Origin: Calliopsis andreniformis
Lineage: Eukaryota; Arthropoda; Insecta; Hymenoptera; Andrenidae
DNA: 64,000 nucleotides
Direction of reading: 5' to 3'
Assembly: GCF_051401765.1 (NCBI RefSeq)
Contig: NW_027480423.1
Location: 8,308,001 to 8,372,000, forward strand
The notes beneath the pieces were generated by a model, which worked only from the letters and a program-made list of their open reading frames with translations, was not told where the DNA came from and made no database searches. The first letter of the stretch is position 1, and each line of letters opens with the position of its first letter. This document shows positions 50,309 through 63,496 of the stretch, piece after piece. The translations under genes and the position numbers were made by a program.

Positions 50309-52765
50309 TGACTTCTGAGGCCCTAACTCTTCGATCTGGTGTAGCAACGCCTCAGAGTTAAGATTTGGATGCCCGAAACGCCGAAATGATCATTACCTTC
50401 GCACTGGTTGCAGTGATCCATGCTATACAATGGAAAAACAGTTGTATTTATATTGTATTTTGTGCTTCTGGCGTTGACTTCTAAGGCCCTAACTATTCGA
50501 TCTGGAGGAGCAACGCAATAGAGGGAAGCCTAGGTTGGCCGGAACGTAGAAATGACCATCACATTCAAACTGGTAGCAATTAATCCTGTTATACGGTGGA
50601 AAAACTGTTGTATTTTTATTGCATTTTATGCTTCGGGCGTTGACTTCTAAGGCCCTAACTACTTAATCTGTTGGAGCAGCGCCCTAGGGTGAAACCTGGG
50701 TTGCCCCGAAAGTAGAAATGACCATAACTTTCATACTGGTTGCAATTATTCGTTTTATACGATCGAAAAACTGTTGTATTTATATTGTATTTTACGCTTC
50801 TGGCTTTGAATTCTAAGGCCGTACCTATTCGATGTGGTGGAGCAACGCCCTAGAGTGACGCGTAGGTTGCCCGGAACGTAGAAAAGACCATTACCTTCAC
50901 ACTGGTTGCAATTATTCGTTTAATACGATGGAAAAACTGTAGTACTTATTTTGTATTTGGTGCTTCTGGCGTTGACTTCTTAGGCAGTAACTATTCGATC
51001 TGGTGGAGCAACGCCATAGAGTGAAACGTAGGTTGCCCGGAACATAGAAACGTCCATTACATTCACACTGGTTGCAATTATTCCAGTTATACGATGGAAA
51101 AACTGTTGTATTTTTATTGTATTTTATGCTTCTGGCGTTGAATTGTAAGTCCCTAACTATTCGATCTGGTGGAGCAACGCCATAGACTGAAGCCTAGGTT
51201 GCCCGGAACGTAGAAATGACCATCACATTCAAACTGGTTGCAATTAATCCTGTTATACGGTGGAAAAACTGTTGTACTTATTATGTATTTTGTGCTTGTG
51301 GCTTTGACTTCTTAGGCCATAACTATTCCATCTGGTGGAGCAACGCCATAGAGTGATACGTAGGTTGCCCGGAACGTAGAAATGACCATAACCTTCACAC
51401 TGGTTGCAATTACTCGTTTTATACAATGGAAAAACTGTTGTACTTATATTGTATTTTATGCTTCTGGCGTTGACTTCTAAGGCTGTAGCTATTGGATGTG
51501 GTGGAGCAACGCCCTAGAGTGACGCCTAAGTTGGCCGGAACGTAGAAATGACCATTACTTTCACACTGTTTGCAATTATTCATTTTATACTATGGAAAAC
51601 CTGTTGCATCTTTATTGTATTTTATGCTTCTGGCGTTGACTTCTGAGCCCCTTACTATGCGATCTGGTGGAGCAACGCCCTAGAGTGAAGCCTAGGTTGA
51701 CCGTTACGTAGAAATGACCATTACCTTCACGCTTGTTGCAATTATTCCTGTTACTCGATGAAAAGCTGTTGTATTTCTTATTGCGTTTTATGCTTCAGGC
51801 GTTGACTTCTAAGGCCGTAGCTATTCGATGTGGCGGAGCAACGCCCTTGAGTGAAGCTTAGGTTGGCCGGAACGTAGAAATGGCCATTACTTTCACACTG
51901 TTTGCAATTATTCGTTTTATACGATGGAAAAGCTGTTGTATTTATATCGTATTTAGTGCTTCTGGCGTTGACTTATTAGGCCCTAACTATTCCATCTGGT
52001 GGAACAACGCCCTCGGGTGAAGCCTAGGTTGCCAGGAACGTAGAAATGACCATAACTTTCACACTGGTAGCAATTATTCGTTTCATACAATGGAAAAACT
52101 GTTCTATTTATTTTGAATTTTCTGCTTCTGGCTTCGACTTCTAAGGTCCTAGCTATTCGATCTTGTGGGGCAACGTCCAAGAGTGAAGCCTATGTTGCCC
52201 GGAACGTAGAAATGACAATTACTTTCACACTGTTTGCAATTATTCATTTTATACGATGGCAAAGCTGTTGTATTTATATTGCATTTTATGCTTCTGGCGT
52301 TGACTTCTAAGGTCGTAGCTATTCGATCTTGTGGGGCAACGTCCAAGAGTGAAGCCTATGTTGCCCGGAACGTAGAAATGACAATTACTTTCACACTGTT
52401 TGCAATTATTCATTTTATACGATGGCAAAGCTGTTGTATTTATATTGTATTTTATGCTTCTGGCGTTGATTTCTAAGTCCCTAGGCATTCGATCTGGTGG
52501 AGCAACGCCCTAGAGTCAAACCTAGGTTACCCGGAACGTAGAAATGACCAGTACTTTCACACTGGTTGCAATTATTCTTTCTATACGATGTAAAAACTGT
52601 TGTATTTTTATTGTATTTTATGCTTCTGGCGTTTAATTCTAAGTCCCTAGCTATTCGATCTGGTGGAGGAACGCCCTAGAGTGAAGCCTAGGTTGGCCGG
52701 AACGTAGAAATGACCATTACTTTCACACTGTTTGCAATTATTCGTTCTATACGATGGAAAAGCTG
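50309..52765 (+). repeat. Divergent array, first part
   Basis: About 15 monomers with many private substitutions. Segment 50600-51070 is repeated at 53753-54223 (shift 3153 bp): ACTTAATCTGTTGGAGCAGC, then GCTTCTGGCTTTGAATTC, then AAACGTCCATTACATTC. No gene is visible. Confidence 0.75.
52141..52472 (+). repeat. Tandem duplication of a single monomer
   Basis: Two adjacent 166-bp monomers, 52141-52306 and 52307-52472, are identical except for two visible substitutions (GGTCCTAGC against GGTCGTAGC, and ATTGCATTTTATG against ATTGTATTTTATG). They share TCTTGTGGGGCAACGTCC and GAAATGACAATTAC. Elsewhere in this part adjacent monomers differ much more, so the duplication is recent. Confidence 0.85.
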
Positions 52766-53638
52766 TTGTATTTATATTGTATTTTACGCTTCTGGCTTTG
52801 AATTCTAAGGCCGTACCTATTCGATGTGGTGGAGCAACGCCCTAGAGTGACGCGTAGGTTGCCCGGAACGTAGAGAAGACCATTACTTTCACACTGGTTG
52901 CAATTATTCGTTTAATACGATGGAAAAACTGTAGTACTTATTTTGTATTTGGTGCTTCTGGCGTTGACTTCTTAGGCCGTAACTATTCGATCTGGTGGAG
53001 CAACGCCATAGAGTGAAACGTAGGTTGCCCGGAACATAGAAACGTCCATTACATTCACACTGGTTGCAATTATCCGTTTTATACAGTGGAAAAGCTGTTG
53101 TACTTATATTGTATTTTATTCTCCTGGCGTTGACTTCCTAGGTCCTAACTATTCGATCTGGTGGAACAACATCCTAGGGTGAAGCCTAGGTGGCCCGGAA
53201 CGTAGAAATGACCATTACTTTCACACTGGTTGCAATTATTCATGCTATACGATGGAGAAACTGTTGTATTTTTATTGTATTTTATGTTTCAGGTGTTGAC
53301 TTCTAAGGTCGTAGCTATTCGATCTCGTGGGGCAATGTCCAATAGTTAAGCGTATGTTGCCCGAAGCGTAGAAATGACCATTACTTTCAGACTGGTTGCA
53401 ATTATTCTTTTTATACGATGGAAAGACTGTTGAATTTTTATTGTATCTTATGCTTCTGGCGTTGAATTGTAAGTCCCTAACTATTCGATCTGGTGGAGCA
53501 ACGCCCTAGACTGAAGTCTAGGTTCCCCGGGACGTAGAAATGACCATTACTTTCACACTGGTTGCAATTATTCCTGTTATACTATGGAAAGATTGTGTAT
53601 TTTTATTGTATTTTTTGCTTCGGGCAGTGACTTCTCAG
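52766..53638 (+). repeat. 7-mer HOR copy 1 (1161-bp shift), 873-bp core
   Basis: It matches 53927-54799 at a constant shift of 1161 bp. Shared variants include GAACAACATCCTAGG (about 53163), GGGCAATGTCCAATAG or GGGCAACGTCCAATAG (about 53329) and AAAGATTGTGTATTTT (about 53588), the last being a one-base deletion. Confidence 0.82.
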
Positions 53639-53926
53639 GCGCTAGCTATTCGATCTGGTGGCACAACGCACTAGAGTGAAGCCTAGTTTGCCCGTATCGT
53701 AGAAATGACCATAACTTTCATACTGGTTGCAAATATTCGTTTTATACGCTGGAAAAACTGTTGTATTTTTATTGCATTTTATGCTTCGGGCGTTGACTTC
53801 TAAGGCCCTAACTACTTAATCTGTTGGAGCAGCGGCCTAGGGTGAAACCTAGGTTGCCCGGAAAGTAGAAATGACCATAACTTTCATACTGGTTGCAATT
53901 ATTCGTTTTATACGATCGAAAAACTG
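53639..53926 (+). repeat. Spacer inside the 7-mer HOR
   Basis: Nearly two monomers. The first part (GGTGGCACAACGCACTAG, GCCTAGTTTGCCCG) recurs near 55150. The second part (CTTAATCTGTTGGAGCAGC) recurs near 50663. It is satellite only. Confidence 0.72.
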
Positions 53927-54799
53927 TTGTATTTATATTGTATTTTACGCTTCTGGCTTTGAATTCTAAGGCCGTACCTATTCGATGTGGTGGAGCAACG
54001 CCCTAGAGTGACGCGTAGGTTGCCCGGAACGTAGAAAAGACCATTACTTTCACACTGGTTGCAATTATTCGTTTAATACGATGGAAAAACTGTAGTACTT
54101 ATTTTGTATTTGGTGCTTCTGGCGTTGACTTCTTAGGCCGTAACTATTCGATCTGGTGGAGCAACGCCATAGAGTGAAACGTAGGTTGCCCGGAACATAG
54201 AAACGTCCATTACATTCACACTGGTTGCAATTATCCGTTTTATACAGTGGAAAAGCTGTTGTACTTATATTGTATTTTATTCTCCTGGCGGTGACTTCCT
54301 AGGTCCTAACTATTCGATCTGGTGGAACAACATCCTAGGGTGAAGCCTAGGTTGCCCGGAACGTAGAAATGACCATTACTTTCACACTGGTTGCAATTAT
54401 TCATGCTATACGATGGAGAAACTGTTGTATTTATATTGTATTTTATGTTTCAGGTGTTGACTTCTAAGGTCGTAGCTATTCGATCTCGTGGGGCAACGTC
54501 CAATAGTTAAGCGTATGTTGCCCGAAGCGTAGAAATGACCATTACTTTCAGACTGGTTGCAATTATTCTTTTTATACGATGGAAAGACTGTTGAATTTTT
54601 ATTGTATTTTATGCTTCTGGCGTTGAATTGTAAGTCCCTAACTATTCGATCTGGTGGAGCAACGCCCTAGACTGAAGTCTAGGTTCCCCGGGACGTAGAA
54701 ATGACCATTACTTTCACACTGGTTGCAATTATTCCTGTTATACTATGGAAAGATTGTGTATTTTTATTGTATTTTTTGCTTCGGGCAGTGACTTCTCAG
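53927..54799 (+). repeat. 7-mer HOR copy 2
   Basis: The second copy of the 873-bp core. Its end is marked by GCAGTGACTTCTCAGGCCC, where the first copy reads CAGGCGC at about 53638. Point differences from copy 1 are few. Confidence 0.82.
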
Positions 54800-56889
54800 G
54801 CCCTAACTATTCGATCTGGTGGAGCAACGCCCTAGGGTGAAGCCTAGGTTACCCGGAACGTAGAAATGACCAGCACTTTCACACTAGTTGCAATTACTCC
54901 TGTTATACGATGGAAAAATTGTTGTATTTTTATTGTATTTTATGCTTCTGGCGTTGACTTCTTAGGCCCTAACTATTCGATCTGGCGGGGCAACGCCCTA
55001 GAGTGAAGCCTAGGTTGCACGGAACGTAGAAATGCCCATTACTTTCACACTGGTTGCAATTATTCCTGTTATACTATGGAAAGATTGTGTATTTTTATTG
55101 TATTTTTTGCTTCGGGCATTGACTTCACAGGCGCTAGCTGTTCGATCTGGTGGCACAACGCACTAGAGTGAAGCCTAGTTTGCCCGGATCGTAGAAATGA
55201 CCATAACTTTCACACTGTTTGCAATTGTTCATTTTATATGATGGAAAAGCTGTTGTACTTATATTGTATTTTTGTATCGTGCGTTGACTTCTATGTCCCT
55301 ACCTATTCGATCTGGTGTAGCAACGCCCTAGAGTGAAGCCTAGGTTGCACGGAAGGTAGAAATGACCATTACTTTCACACTGTTTGCAATTATTCATTCT
55401 ATACGATGGAAAAGCTGTTGTATTTTTATCGAATTTTCTGCTTCTGGCAGTGACTTCTAAGGTCCTAGCTATTCAATCTGGTGGGGCAACGTCCAAGAGT
55501 GAACCCTATGTTGCCCGGAACGTAGAAATGACCATTACTTTCACACTGTTTGCAAATATACATTATGTACGACGGAAAAGCTGTTGTATTTATATTGTAT
55601 TTTATGCATCTGGCGTTGACTTCTAAGGCCGTAGGTATTCGATGTGGTGGAGCAACGCCCTACAGTGAAGCCTAGGTTGCCCGGAACGTAGAAATTACCA
55701 TTCCCTCCAAACTGTTTGCAATTATTCATTTTATGCAATGGAAAGACTGCTGTATTTATATTGTATTTCATGCTTCTGGCGTTGACTTCTAAGTCCCTAG
55801 TTGTCCGATCTGGTGGAGCTACGCCTTAGAGTGAAGCCTAGGTTACACGGAACGTAGAAATGACAAGTACTTTCACACTGGTTGCAGTTATTCCTGTTAT
55901 ACGATGGAAAAACTGTGGCATTTTTATTGTATTTTATGCTTCTAGCGTCGAATTCTAAGTCCCTAACTATTCGATCTCGTGGAGCAACGCCCCAGAGTGA
56001 AGCCTAGGCCGCTCGGAACGTAGAAACGACCTTCACTTTTACTCTGGTTGCAATTATTCCTGTTATACGATGGAAAAACTCTTGTATCTTTATTGTATTT
56101 TATGTTTCGGGCGTTGACTTCTAAGACCCCAGCTATTCGATCTGGTGGAGCAGCGCCCTAGAGTAAAGCCTAGGTTGCCCGAAACGTAGAAATGACCATC
56201 ACCTTCACACGGTTTGCAATTGTTCATTTTATATGATGGAAAAGCTGTTGTATTTTTATCGTATTTTCTGCTTCTGGCATTGACTTCTAAGGTCCTAGCT
56301 ATTCAATCTGGTGGGACAACGTCCAAGTGTGAACCCTCTGTTGCCCGGAACGTAGAAGTGACCACAACTTTCACACTGGTTGCAATTATTCGTTTTATAC
56401 AATGGAAAAACATTTGTATTTATGGTGTATTTTATGCCTCTGGCGTTGACTTCTAAGGCCGTAGCTATTCGATGTGGTGGAGCAACCCCATACAGTGAAG
56501 CCTAGGTTGCCCGGAACGTAGAAATGACAATTACTTTCACACTGGTTGCAATTGTTCGTTTTATACGATGGAAAAACAGTTGTATTTATGTTGTATTTGG
56601 TGCTTCTGGCGCTGAGTATTTAGGCTCTAACTATTCGATTTGGTGGACCAACGCCCTACAGTGGAACCTAGGTTGCCCGGAACGTAGAAATGACCATCAC
56701 CTTGACACTGGCTGCAATTGTTCCCATTACACGATGGAAAAACCGTTATATTTTTATTGTATTTTATGCTTCCGGCGTTGACTTCTTAGGCCCTAAATAT
56801 TCGATCTGGTGCAGTAACGCCCGAGAGTGAAGCTTAGGTTGCCGGGAGCGCACAAACAACCGTTACTTTCACAATGTTTGCAATTATTT
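54800..56889 (+). repeat. Divergent array, second part
   Basis: About 12-13 individually divergent monomers without a clear long period. Segment 55040-55200 repeats 53545-53705. A stretch around 56120-56280 (GAGTAAAGCC, TTTTATATGATGG) recurs near 59105-59265 at a shift of 2984 bp. No gene is visible. Confidence 0.7.
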
Positions 56890-58190
56890 GTTTTATACAA
56901 TGGAAAACTCTTCTATTTATTTTGTATTTTATGCTTCTGGCGTTGACTTCTGAGGTCCTAGCTATTCGATGTCGTTGGGCAACGTCCATGAGTGAAGAGT
57001 ATGTTGCCCGAAACGTAGAAATGGCCATTAGTTTCACACTGGTTGCAATTATTCTTTTTTTACGATGGTAAAACTGTTGTATTTTTATTCCATTTTATGC
57101 TTCTGGCGTTGACTTCTTAGGCCCTAACTATTCGATCTGGCGGGGGAACGCCCTAGAGTGAAGCCTAGATTGACCGACACGTAAAAATGACCATTACTAT
57201 CACACTGGATGCAATTATTCATGCTATACGATGGAAAAACTGCTGTATTTTTATTGTATTTTATGCTTCTGGCATTGACTTCTAAGATCCTAGCTATTCG
57301 ATCTCGGGGGCAGAGTCCAAGAGTGAAGCGTATGTTGCCCGAAACGTAGAAATGACCATTACATTCACACTGGTTGCAATTATTCTTTTTATACGATGGA
57401 AAAACTGTTGTACTTTTATTGTGTTTTATGCTTTGGGCGTTGACTTCTAAGGCCCTAGCTATTCGACTTGGTGGGGCAACGCCCTAGAGTAAAGTCTAGG
57501 TTGCCCGAAACGTAGAAATGACCAGTACTTTCACACTGGTTGCAGTTATTCCTGCTATACGATGGAAAAACTGTTGCATTTTTATAGTATTCTATGTTTC
57601 TGGCGTTGACTTCTAAGGTCCTAGCTATTCGATCTCGTGGGGCAACGTTCAAGAGTGAAGCGTATGTTGCCCGAAACGTAGAAATGATCATTACTGTCAC
57701 AGTGGTTGCAATTATTCATGCTATATGATGGAAAAACTGTTGCATTTTTATTGTACTTTATGCTTCTGGCGTTGGCTTCTTAGGCCCTAACTATTCGATC
57801 TGGTGGAGCAACGCCCTAGAGTGAAGCCTAGGTTGTCCCGAAAGTAGAAATGACCATTATTTTAACACTGGTTGCAATTATTCCTGTTATACGATGGACA
57901 AACTGTTGGTTTTTTTTGTACTTTTTGCTTCTGGATTTGACTTCTAAGGCCCTACGTTTTCGATCTGGTTGAGCAATGCCTCACAGTTAAGTCTAGGATT
58001 CCCGAAACGTTGAAATGATCATTACTGTCACACTGGTTGCAATTATTCATGCTATACGATGGAAAAACTGTTGTACTTTTTTTGTATTTTATGCTTTGGG
58101 CGTTGACTTCTAAGGCTCTAGCTATTCGATTTGGTGGAGCAACGCCCTAGAGTTAAGTCTAGGTTGCCTGAAACGTAGAAATGACCAGTA
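56890..58190 (+). repeat. 27-mer HOR copy 1 (4475-bp shift), 1.3-kb core
   Basis: It matches 61365-62665 at a constant shift of 4475 bp. Unusual features are shared: GGAAAACTCTTCTATTTATT, CGGGGGCAG near 57306 (one base short), TATAGTATTCTATG, and the T-run GGTTTTTTTTGTAC near 57908. About eight monomers with few substitutions. Confidence 0.83.
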
Positions 58191-61100
58191 CGTTCACACT
58201 GATTGCAATTACTCATTCTATATGATGGAAAAACTGTTCCATTGTTATTGTATTTTATGCTTCTGGCGTTGACTTCTTCGGCCCTAACTATTCGATCTGG
58301 TGGACCAACGCCCTAGAGTGAAGCCAGGGTTGCCCGGAATGTAGAAATGACCATCACTTTCACACTGGTTGCAATTATTCGTTTTATACGATGGAAAAGC
58401 TGTTGTCTTTATATTGTATTTTATGCTTCAGTCGTTGACTTCTAAGGTCGTAGCTATTCGATGTGGTGGAGCAGCGCCCTAGAGTGAAGCCTAGGCTGCC
58501 CGGAACGTAGAAATGACCATAACTTTCATACTGGTGCAGTTATTCGTTTTATACAATGGAAAAACAGTTCTATTTATTTTGTATTTTTTGATTCGAGCGT
58601 TGACTTCTAAGGCCCAAACTATTCTATCTGGTGGCGCAACGTCCAAGCGTCAATCCTATGTCGCCCGGAACGTAGAAATGACCATAACTTTCACACTGGT
58701 TGCAATTATTCGTTTTATACAATGGAAAAGCTGTTGTATTTATATTGTATTTTATGCTCCGGGCATAGACTTCTAAGGCCCTGGCTATTCGATCTGGAGG
58801 AGCAACGCCCTTGAGTGAAGCCTAGGTTGCCCGGAACGTAGAAATGACCCTAACTTTCAAACCAGTTTCAATTATCCGTTTTATACGATGGAAAGACTGT
58901 TGTATTTATTTTGTGTTTTATGCTTCTGGCGTTGGCTTCTTAGGCCCTAACTATTCGATCTGGTGGAGCAACGCCCTAGAGTGAAGCCTAGGTTGCCCGG
59001 AACGTAGAAATGACCATAACCTTAACACTGGTTGCAATTATTCCTGTAATACGATGGAAAAGGTGTTGTATCTCTATTGTATTTTATGCTTCGGGCGTTG
59101 ACTTCTAAGACCCCAGCTATTCGATCTGGTGGAGCAGCGCCCTAGAGTAAAGCCTAGGTTGCCCGAAACGTAGAAATGACCATCACCTTCACACTGTTTG
59201 CAATTGTTCATTTTATATGATGGAAAAGCTGTTGTATCTTTATTGTATTTTCTGCTTCTGGCATTGACTTCTAAGGTCCTAGCTATTCGATCTCGTGGGG
59301 CAACGTTCATGAGTGAAGCGTATGTTGCCCGAAACGTAGAAATGATCATTACTGTCACAGTGGTTGCAATTATTCATGCCATATGATGGAAAAACTGTTG
59401 CATTTTTATTGTACTTTATGCTTCTGGCGTTGGCTTCTTAGGCCCTAACTATTCGATCTGGTGGAGGAACGCCCTAGAGTGAAGCCTAGGTTGCCCGGAA
59501 CGTAGAAATGACCATAACCTTAACACTGGTTGCAATTATTCCTGTAATACGATGGAAAAGGTGTTGTATTTATATTGTATTTTATGCTTCTGGCGTAGGC
59601 TTCCAAGGCCCTAACTATACGATCCAGTGGAGCAACGCCCTAGTGTGAAGCCTAGGTTGCCCGGAACGTAGAAATGACCATAACTCTCACTCCGGTTGCA
59701 ATTATTCGTTTTATACAATGGAAAAACTGTTCTCTTTATTTTGTATTTTATGCTTCGGGCGTTGACTTCTTCGGCCCTAACTATTCGATCTGGTGGAACA
59801 ACGCCCTAGAGTGAAGCCAGGGTTGCCCGGAATGTAGAAATGACCATCACTTTCACACTGGTTGCAATTATTCGTTTTACACGATGGAAAAGCTGTTGTC
59901 TTTATATTGTATTTTATGCTTCAGTCGTTGACTCCTAAGGTCGAAGCTATTCGATGTGGTGGAGCAGCGCCCTAGAGTGAAGCCTAGGCTGCCCGGAACG
60001 TAGAAATGACCATTACCTTCACACTGTTTGCAATATTCCTCCTATACGGTGGACAAACTGTAGGATCTTTCTGTACTTTATGCTTCTGGCGTTGACTGCT
60101 AAGGCCCTTTGTATTCGATCTGGTGGAGCAATGCCTCACAGTTAAGTCTAGGACTCCCGAAACGTTGAAATGATCATTACTGTCACTCTGGTTGCAATTA
60201 TTCAAGCTATACGATGGAAAAACTGTTGTACTTTTATTGTATTTTATGCTTTGGGCGTTGACTTCTAAGGCCCTAGCTATTCGATTTGGTGGAGCAACGC
60301 CCTAGAGTGAAGTCTAGGTTGCCCGAAACGTAGAAATGACCAGTACTTTCACACTGGTCGCAGTTATTCCTGTTATAGGATGGAGAAACTGTTGTATTTT
60401 TACTGTATTTTATGCTTCTGGCGTTGACTTCTAAGGTCCTAGCTATTCGATCTCGTGGGGCAACGTCCAAGAGTGTAGCCTATGTTGGCAGAAACGTAGA
60501 AATGACCATTACTTTCGCGCTGGTTGCAATTATTCCTGTTATTCGATGGAATGACAGTCCTATTTTTATTGTATTTTATGCTCTTGGCGTTGACCTCCAA
60601 GTCCCTAGCTATTCGACCTGCTGGCGCAACGGCCTAGGGCGCAGCCTAGGGTGCCCGGAACGTAGAAATGGCCTTTCCCTTCAAACTGGTTGCAATTATT
60701 CGTTTTATACGATGGAAAAACTGTTGTATCTATATGGTATTTTATGCTTCTGGCGTTGACTTCTAAGGCCCTAACTATTCGATCTAGTGGAGCAACGCCA
60801 TAGAATGAAGCCTAGGTTGCCCGGAACGTTGAAATGACCCTAACCTTAACACTGGTTGCAATTATTCCTGTTATACGATGGAAAAACTGTTGTAGTTTTA
60901 TTGTATTTTATGCTTCAGGCGTTGAATTCATAGGCCCTAACTATTTGATCTGGTGGAGCAACGCCCTAGAGTGAAGCCTCGGTTGCCCGGAACGTAGAAA
61001 AGACCATAACTTTCACACCGGTTGCAATTATTCGTTTTATACGATGGAAAAGCTGTTGTCCTTATTTTGTATTTTATGCCTCAGTCGTTGACTTCTAAGG

Positions 61101-61364
61101 TCGTAGCTATTCGATGTGGTGGAGCAACGCCCTAGCGTGAAGCCTAGGCTGCCCGGAACGTAGAAATGACCATAACTTCCACACTGGTTGCAATTAATCG
61201 TTTTATACAATGGAAAGCTGTTCTATTTATTTTGTACTTTATGCTTCTAGCTTTGACTTCTTAGGCCCTAACTATTCGATCTGGCGGGGGAACGCCCTAG
61301 AGTGAAGCCTAGGTTGCCTGGAACGTAGAAATTACCATAACCTTCACACTGGTTGCAATTATTC
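58191..61364 (+). repeat. Divergent array between the 27-mer copies
   Basis: About 19 monomers. A segment starting TTCTTCGGCCCTAAC with GAAGCCAGGGTTGCC occurs at 58268 and 59761 (shift 1493 bp) and again near 63574. Segment 60100-60880 recurs at 62420-63200 (shift about 2320 bp). One monomer near 58531 (CTGGTGCAGTTATTCG) is a base short. No gene is visible. Confidence 0.72.
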
Positions 61365-62665
61365 GTTTTATACAATGGAAAACTCTTCTATTTATTTTGT
61401 ATTTTATGCTTCTGGCGTTTACTTCTAAGGTCCTAGCTATTCGATTTCGATGGGCAACGTCCACGAGTGAAGAGTGTGATGCCCGAAACGTAGAAATGGC
61501 CATTAGTTTCACACTGGTTGCAATTATTCTTTTTTTACGATGGTAAAACTGTTGTATTTTTATTCCATTTTATGCTTCTGGCGTTGACTTCTTAGGCTCT
61601 AACTATTCGATCTGGCGGGGGAACGCCCTATAGTGAAGCCTAGATTGACCGACACGTCAAAATGACCATTACTATCACACTGGATATAATTATTCATGCT
61701 ATACGATGGAAAAACTGCTGTATTTTTATTGTATTTTATGCTTCTGGCATTGACTTCTAAGATCCTAGCTATTCGATCTCGGGGGCAGCGTCCAAGAGTG
61801 AAGCGTATGTTGCCCGAAACGTAGAAATGACCATTACATTCACACTGGTTGCAATTATTCTTTTTATACGATGGAAAAACTGTTGTACTTTTATTGTGTT
61901 TTATGCTTTGGGCGTTGACTTCTAAGGCCCTAGCTATTCGATTTGGTGGGGCAACGCCCTAGAGTAAAGTCTAGGTTGCCCGAAACGTAGAAATGACCAG
62001 TACTTTCACACTGGTTGCAGTTATTCCTGCTATACGATGGAAAAACTGTTGCATTTTTATAGTATTCTATGTTTCTGGCGTTGACTTCTAAGGTCCTAGC
62101 TATTCGATCTCGTGGGGCAACGTTCAAGAGTGAAGCGTATGTTGCCCGAAACGTAGAAATGATCATTACTGTCACAGTGGTTGCAATTATTCATGCTATA
62201 TGATGGAAAAACTGTTGCATTTTTATTGTACTTTATGCTTCTGGCGTTGGCTTCTTAGTCCCTAACTATTCGATCTGGTGGAGCAACGCCCTAGAGTGAA
62301 GCCTAGGTTGTCCCGAAAGTAGAAATGACCATTATTTTAACACTGGTTGCAATTATTCCTGTTATACGATGGACAAACTGTTGGTTTTTTTTGTACTTTT
62401 TGCTTCTGGATTTGACTTCTAAGGCCCTACGTTTTCGATCTGGTTGAGCAATGACTCACAGTTAAGTCTAGGATTCCCGAAACGTTGAAATGATCATTAC
62501 TGTCACACTGGTTGCAATTATTCATGCTATACGATGGAAAAACTGTTGTACTTTTATTGTATTTTATGCTTTGGGCGTTGACTTCTAAGGCTCTAGCTAT
62601 TCGATTTGGTGGAGCAACGCCCTAGAGTTAAGTCTAGGTTGCCTGAAACGTAGAAATGACCAGTA
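61365..62665 (+). repeat. 27-mer HOR copy 2, 1.3-kb core
   Basis: The partner of 56890-58190. It leaves that alignment near 62665, where CAGTACTTTCACACTGG replaces CAGTACGTTCACACTG, and five extra monomers follow before the alignment resumes near 63497. Confidence 0.83.
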
Positions 62666-63496
62666 CTTTCACACTGGTTGCAGTTATTGCTGTTATACGA
62701 TGGAAAAACTGTTGTATTTTTACTGTATTTTATGCTTCTGGCGTTGACTTCTAAGGTCCTAGCTATTCGATCTCGTGGGGCAACGTCCAAGAGTGTAGCC
62801 TATGTTGCCCGAAAAGTAGAAACGACCATTACTTTCACGATGGTTGCAATTATTCCTGTTATACGATGGAATGACAGTTGTATTTTTATTGTATTTTATG
62901 CTCTTGGCGTTGACCTCCAAGTCCCTAGCTATTCGATCTGGTGGAGCAACGGCCTAGGGCGAAGCCTAGGCTGCCCGGAACGTAGAAATGGCCATTACTT
63001 TCACACTGGTTGCAATTACTCGTTTTATACGATGGTAAAACCGTTGTATCTATATGGTATTTTATGCTTCTGGCGTTGACTTCTAAGGCCCTAACTATTC
63101 GATCTAGTGGAGCAACGCCCTAGAATGAGGCCTAGGTTGCCCGGAACGTAGAAATGACCATAACCTTAACACTGGTTGCATTTATTCCTGTTATACGATG
63201 GAAAAGGCTGTTGTATTTATATTGTATTTTATGTTTCTGGCGCTGACTTCTCAGGCCCTAACTATTCGATCTCACGGAGCAACGCCCTAGAGTGAAGACT
63301 AGGTTGCCCGAAACCTAGAAATGACTATCACTTTCACACTGGTTGCAATTATTCCTGTTATACGATGGACAAACTGTTGCATTTTTATTGTACTTTATGC
63401 TTCTGGCGTTGACTTCCAAGGCCCTACGTATTCGATCTGGTGGAGCAATGCCTCAGAGTTAAATCTAGGATGCCCGAAACGTCGAAATGATCATTA
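62666..63496 (+). repeat. Five-monomer insertion within the 27-mer copy 2
   Basis: The partner alignment shift changes from 4475 to 5306 bp across this piece, a difference of 831 bp or five monomers. Its first part matches 60350-60880 (GTCCAAGAGTGTAGCC, GGAATGACAGT, CTCTTGGCGTTGACC), so it probably came from that neighbourhood. The widest open frame of the window (62678-63079) lies here; I regard it as a by-product of repeat drift. Confidence 0.73.

Noticed and set aside
57900..57920. Run of eight T, possible terminator or poly-A tail of a retroelement
   Set aside because: It lies in register inside a normal monomer (also at about 62383), with no flanking target-site duplication or foreign sequence, and is a local variant of the TTTTATTGTA box.
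62678..63079. Longest open frame, 133 codons
   Set aside because: It lies across nearly three satellite monomers in the drifted part of the array and reads the same boxes as the shorter frames, so it is explained by loss of stops through drift.
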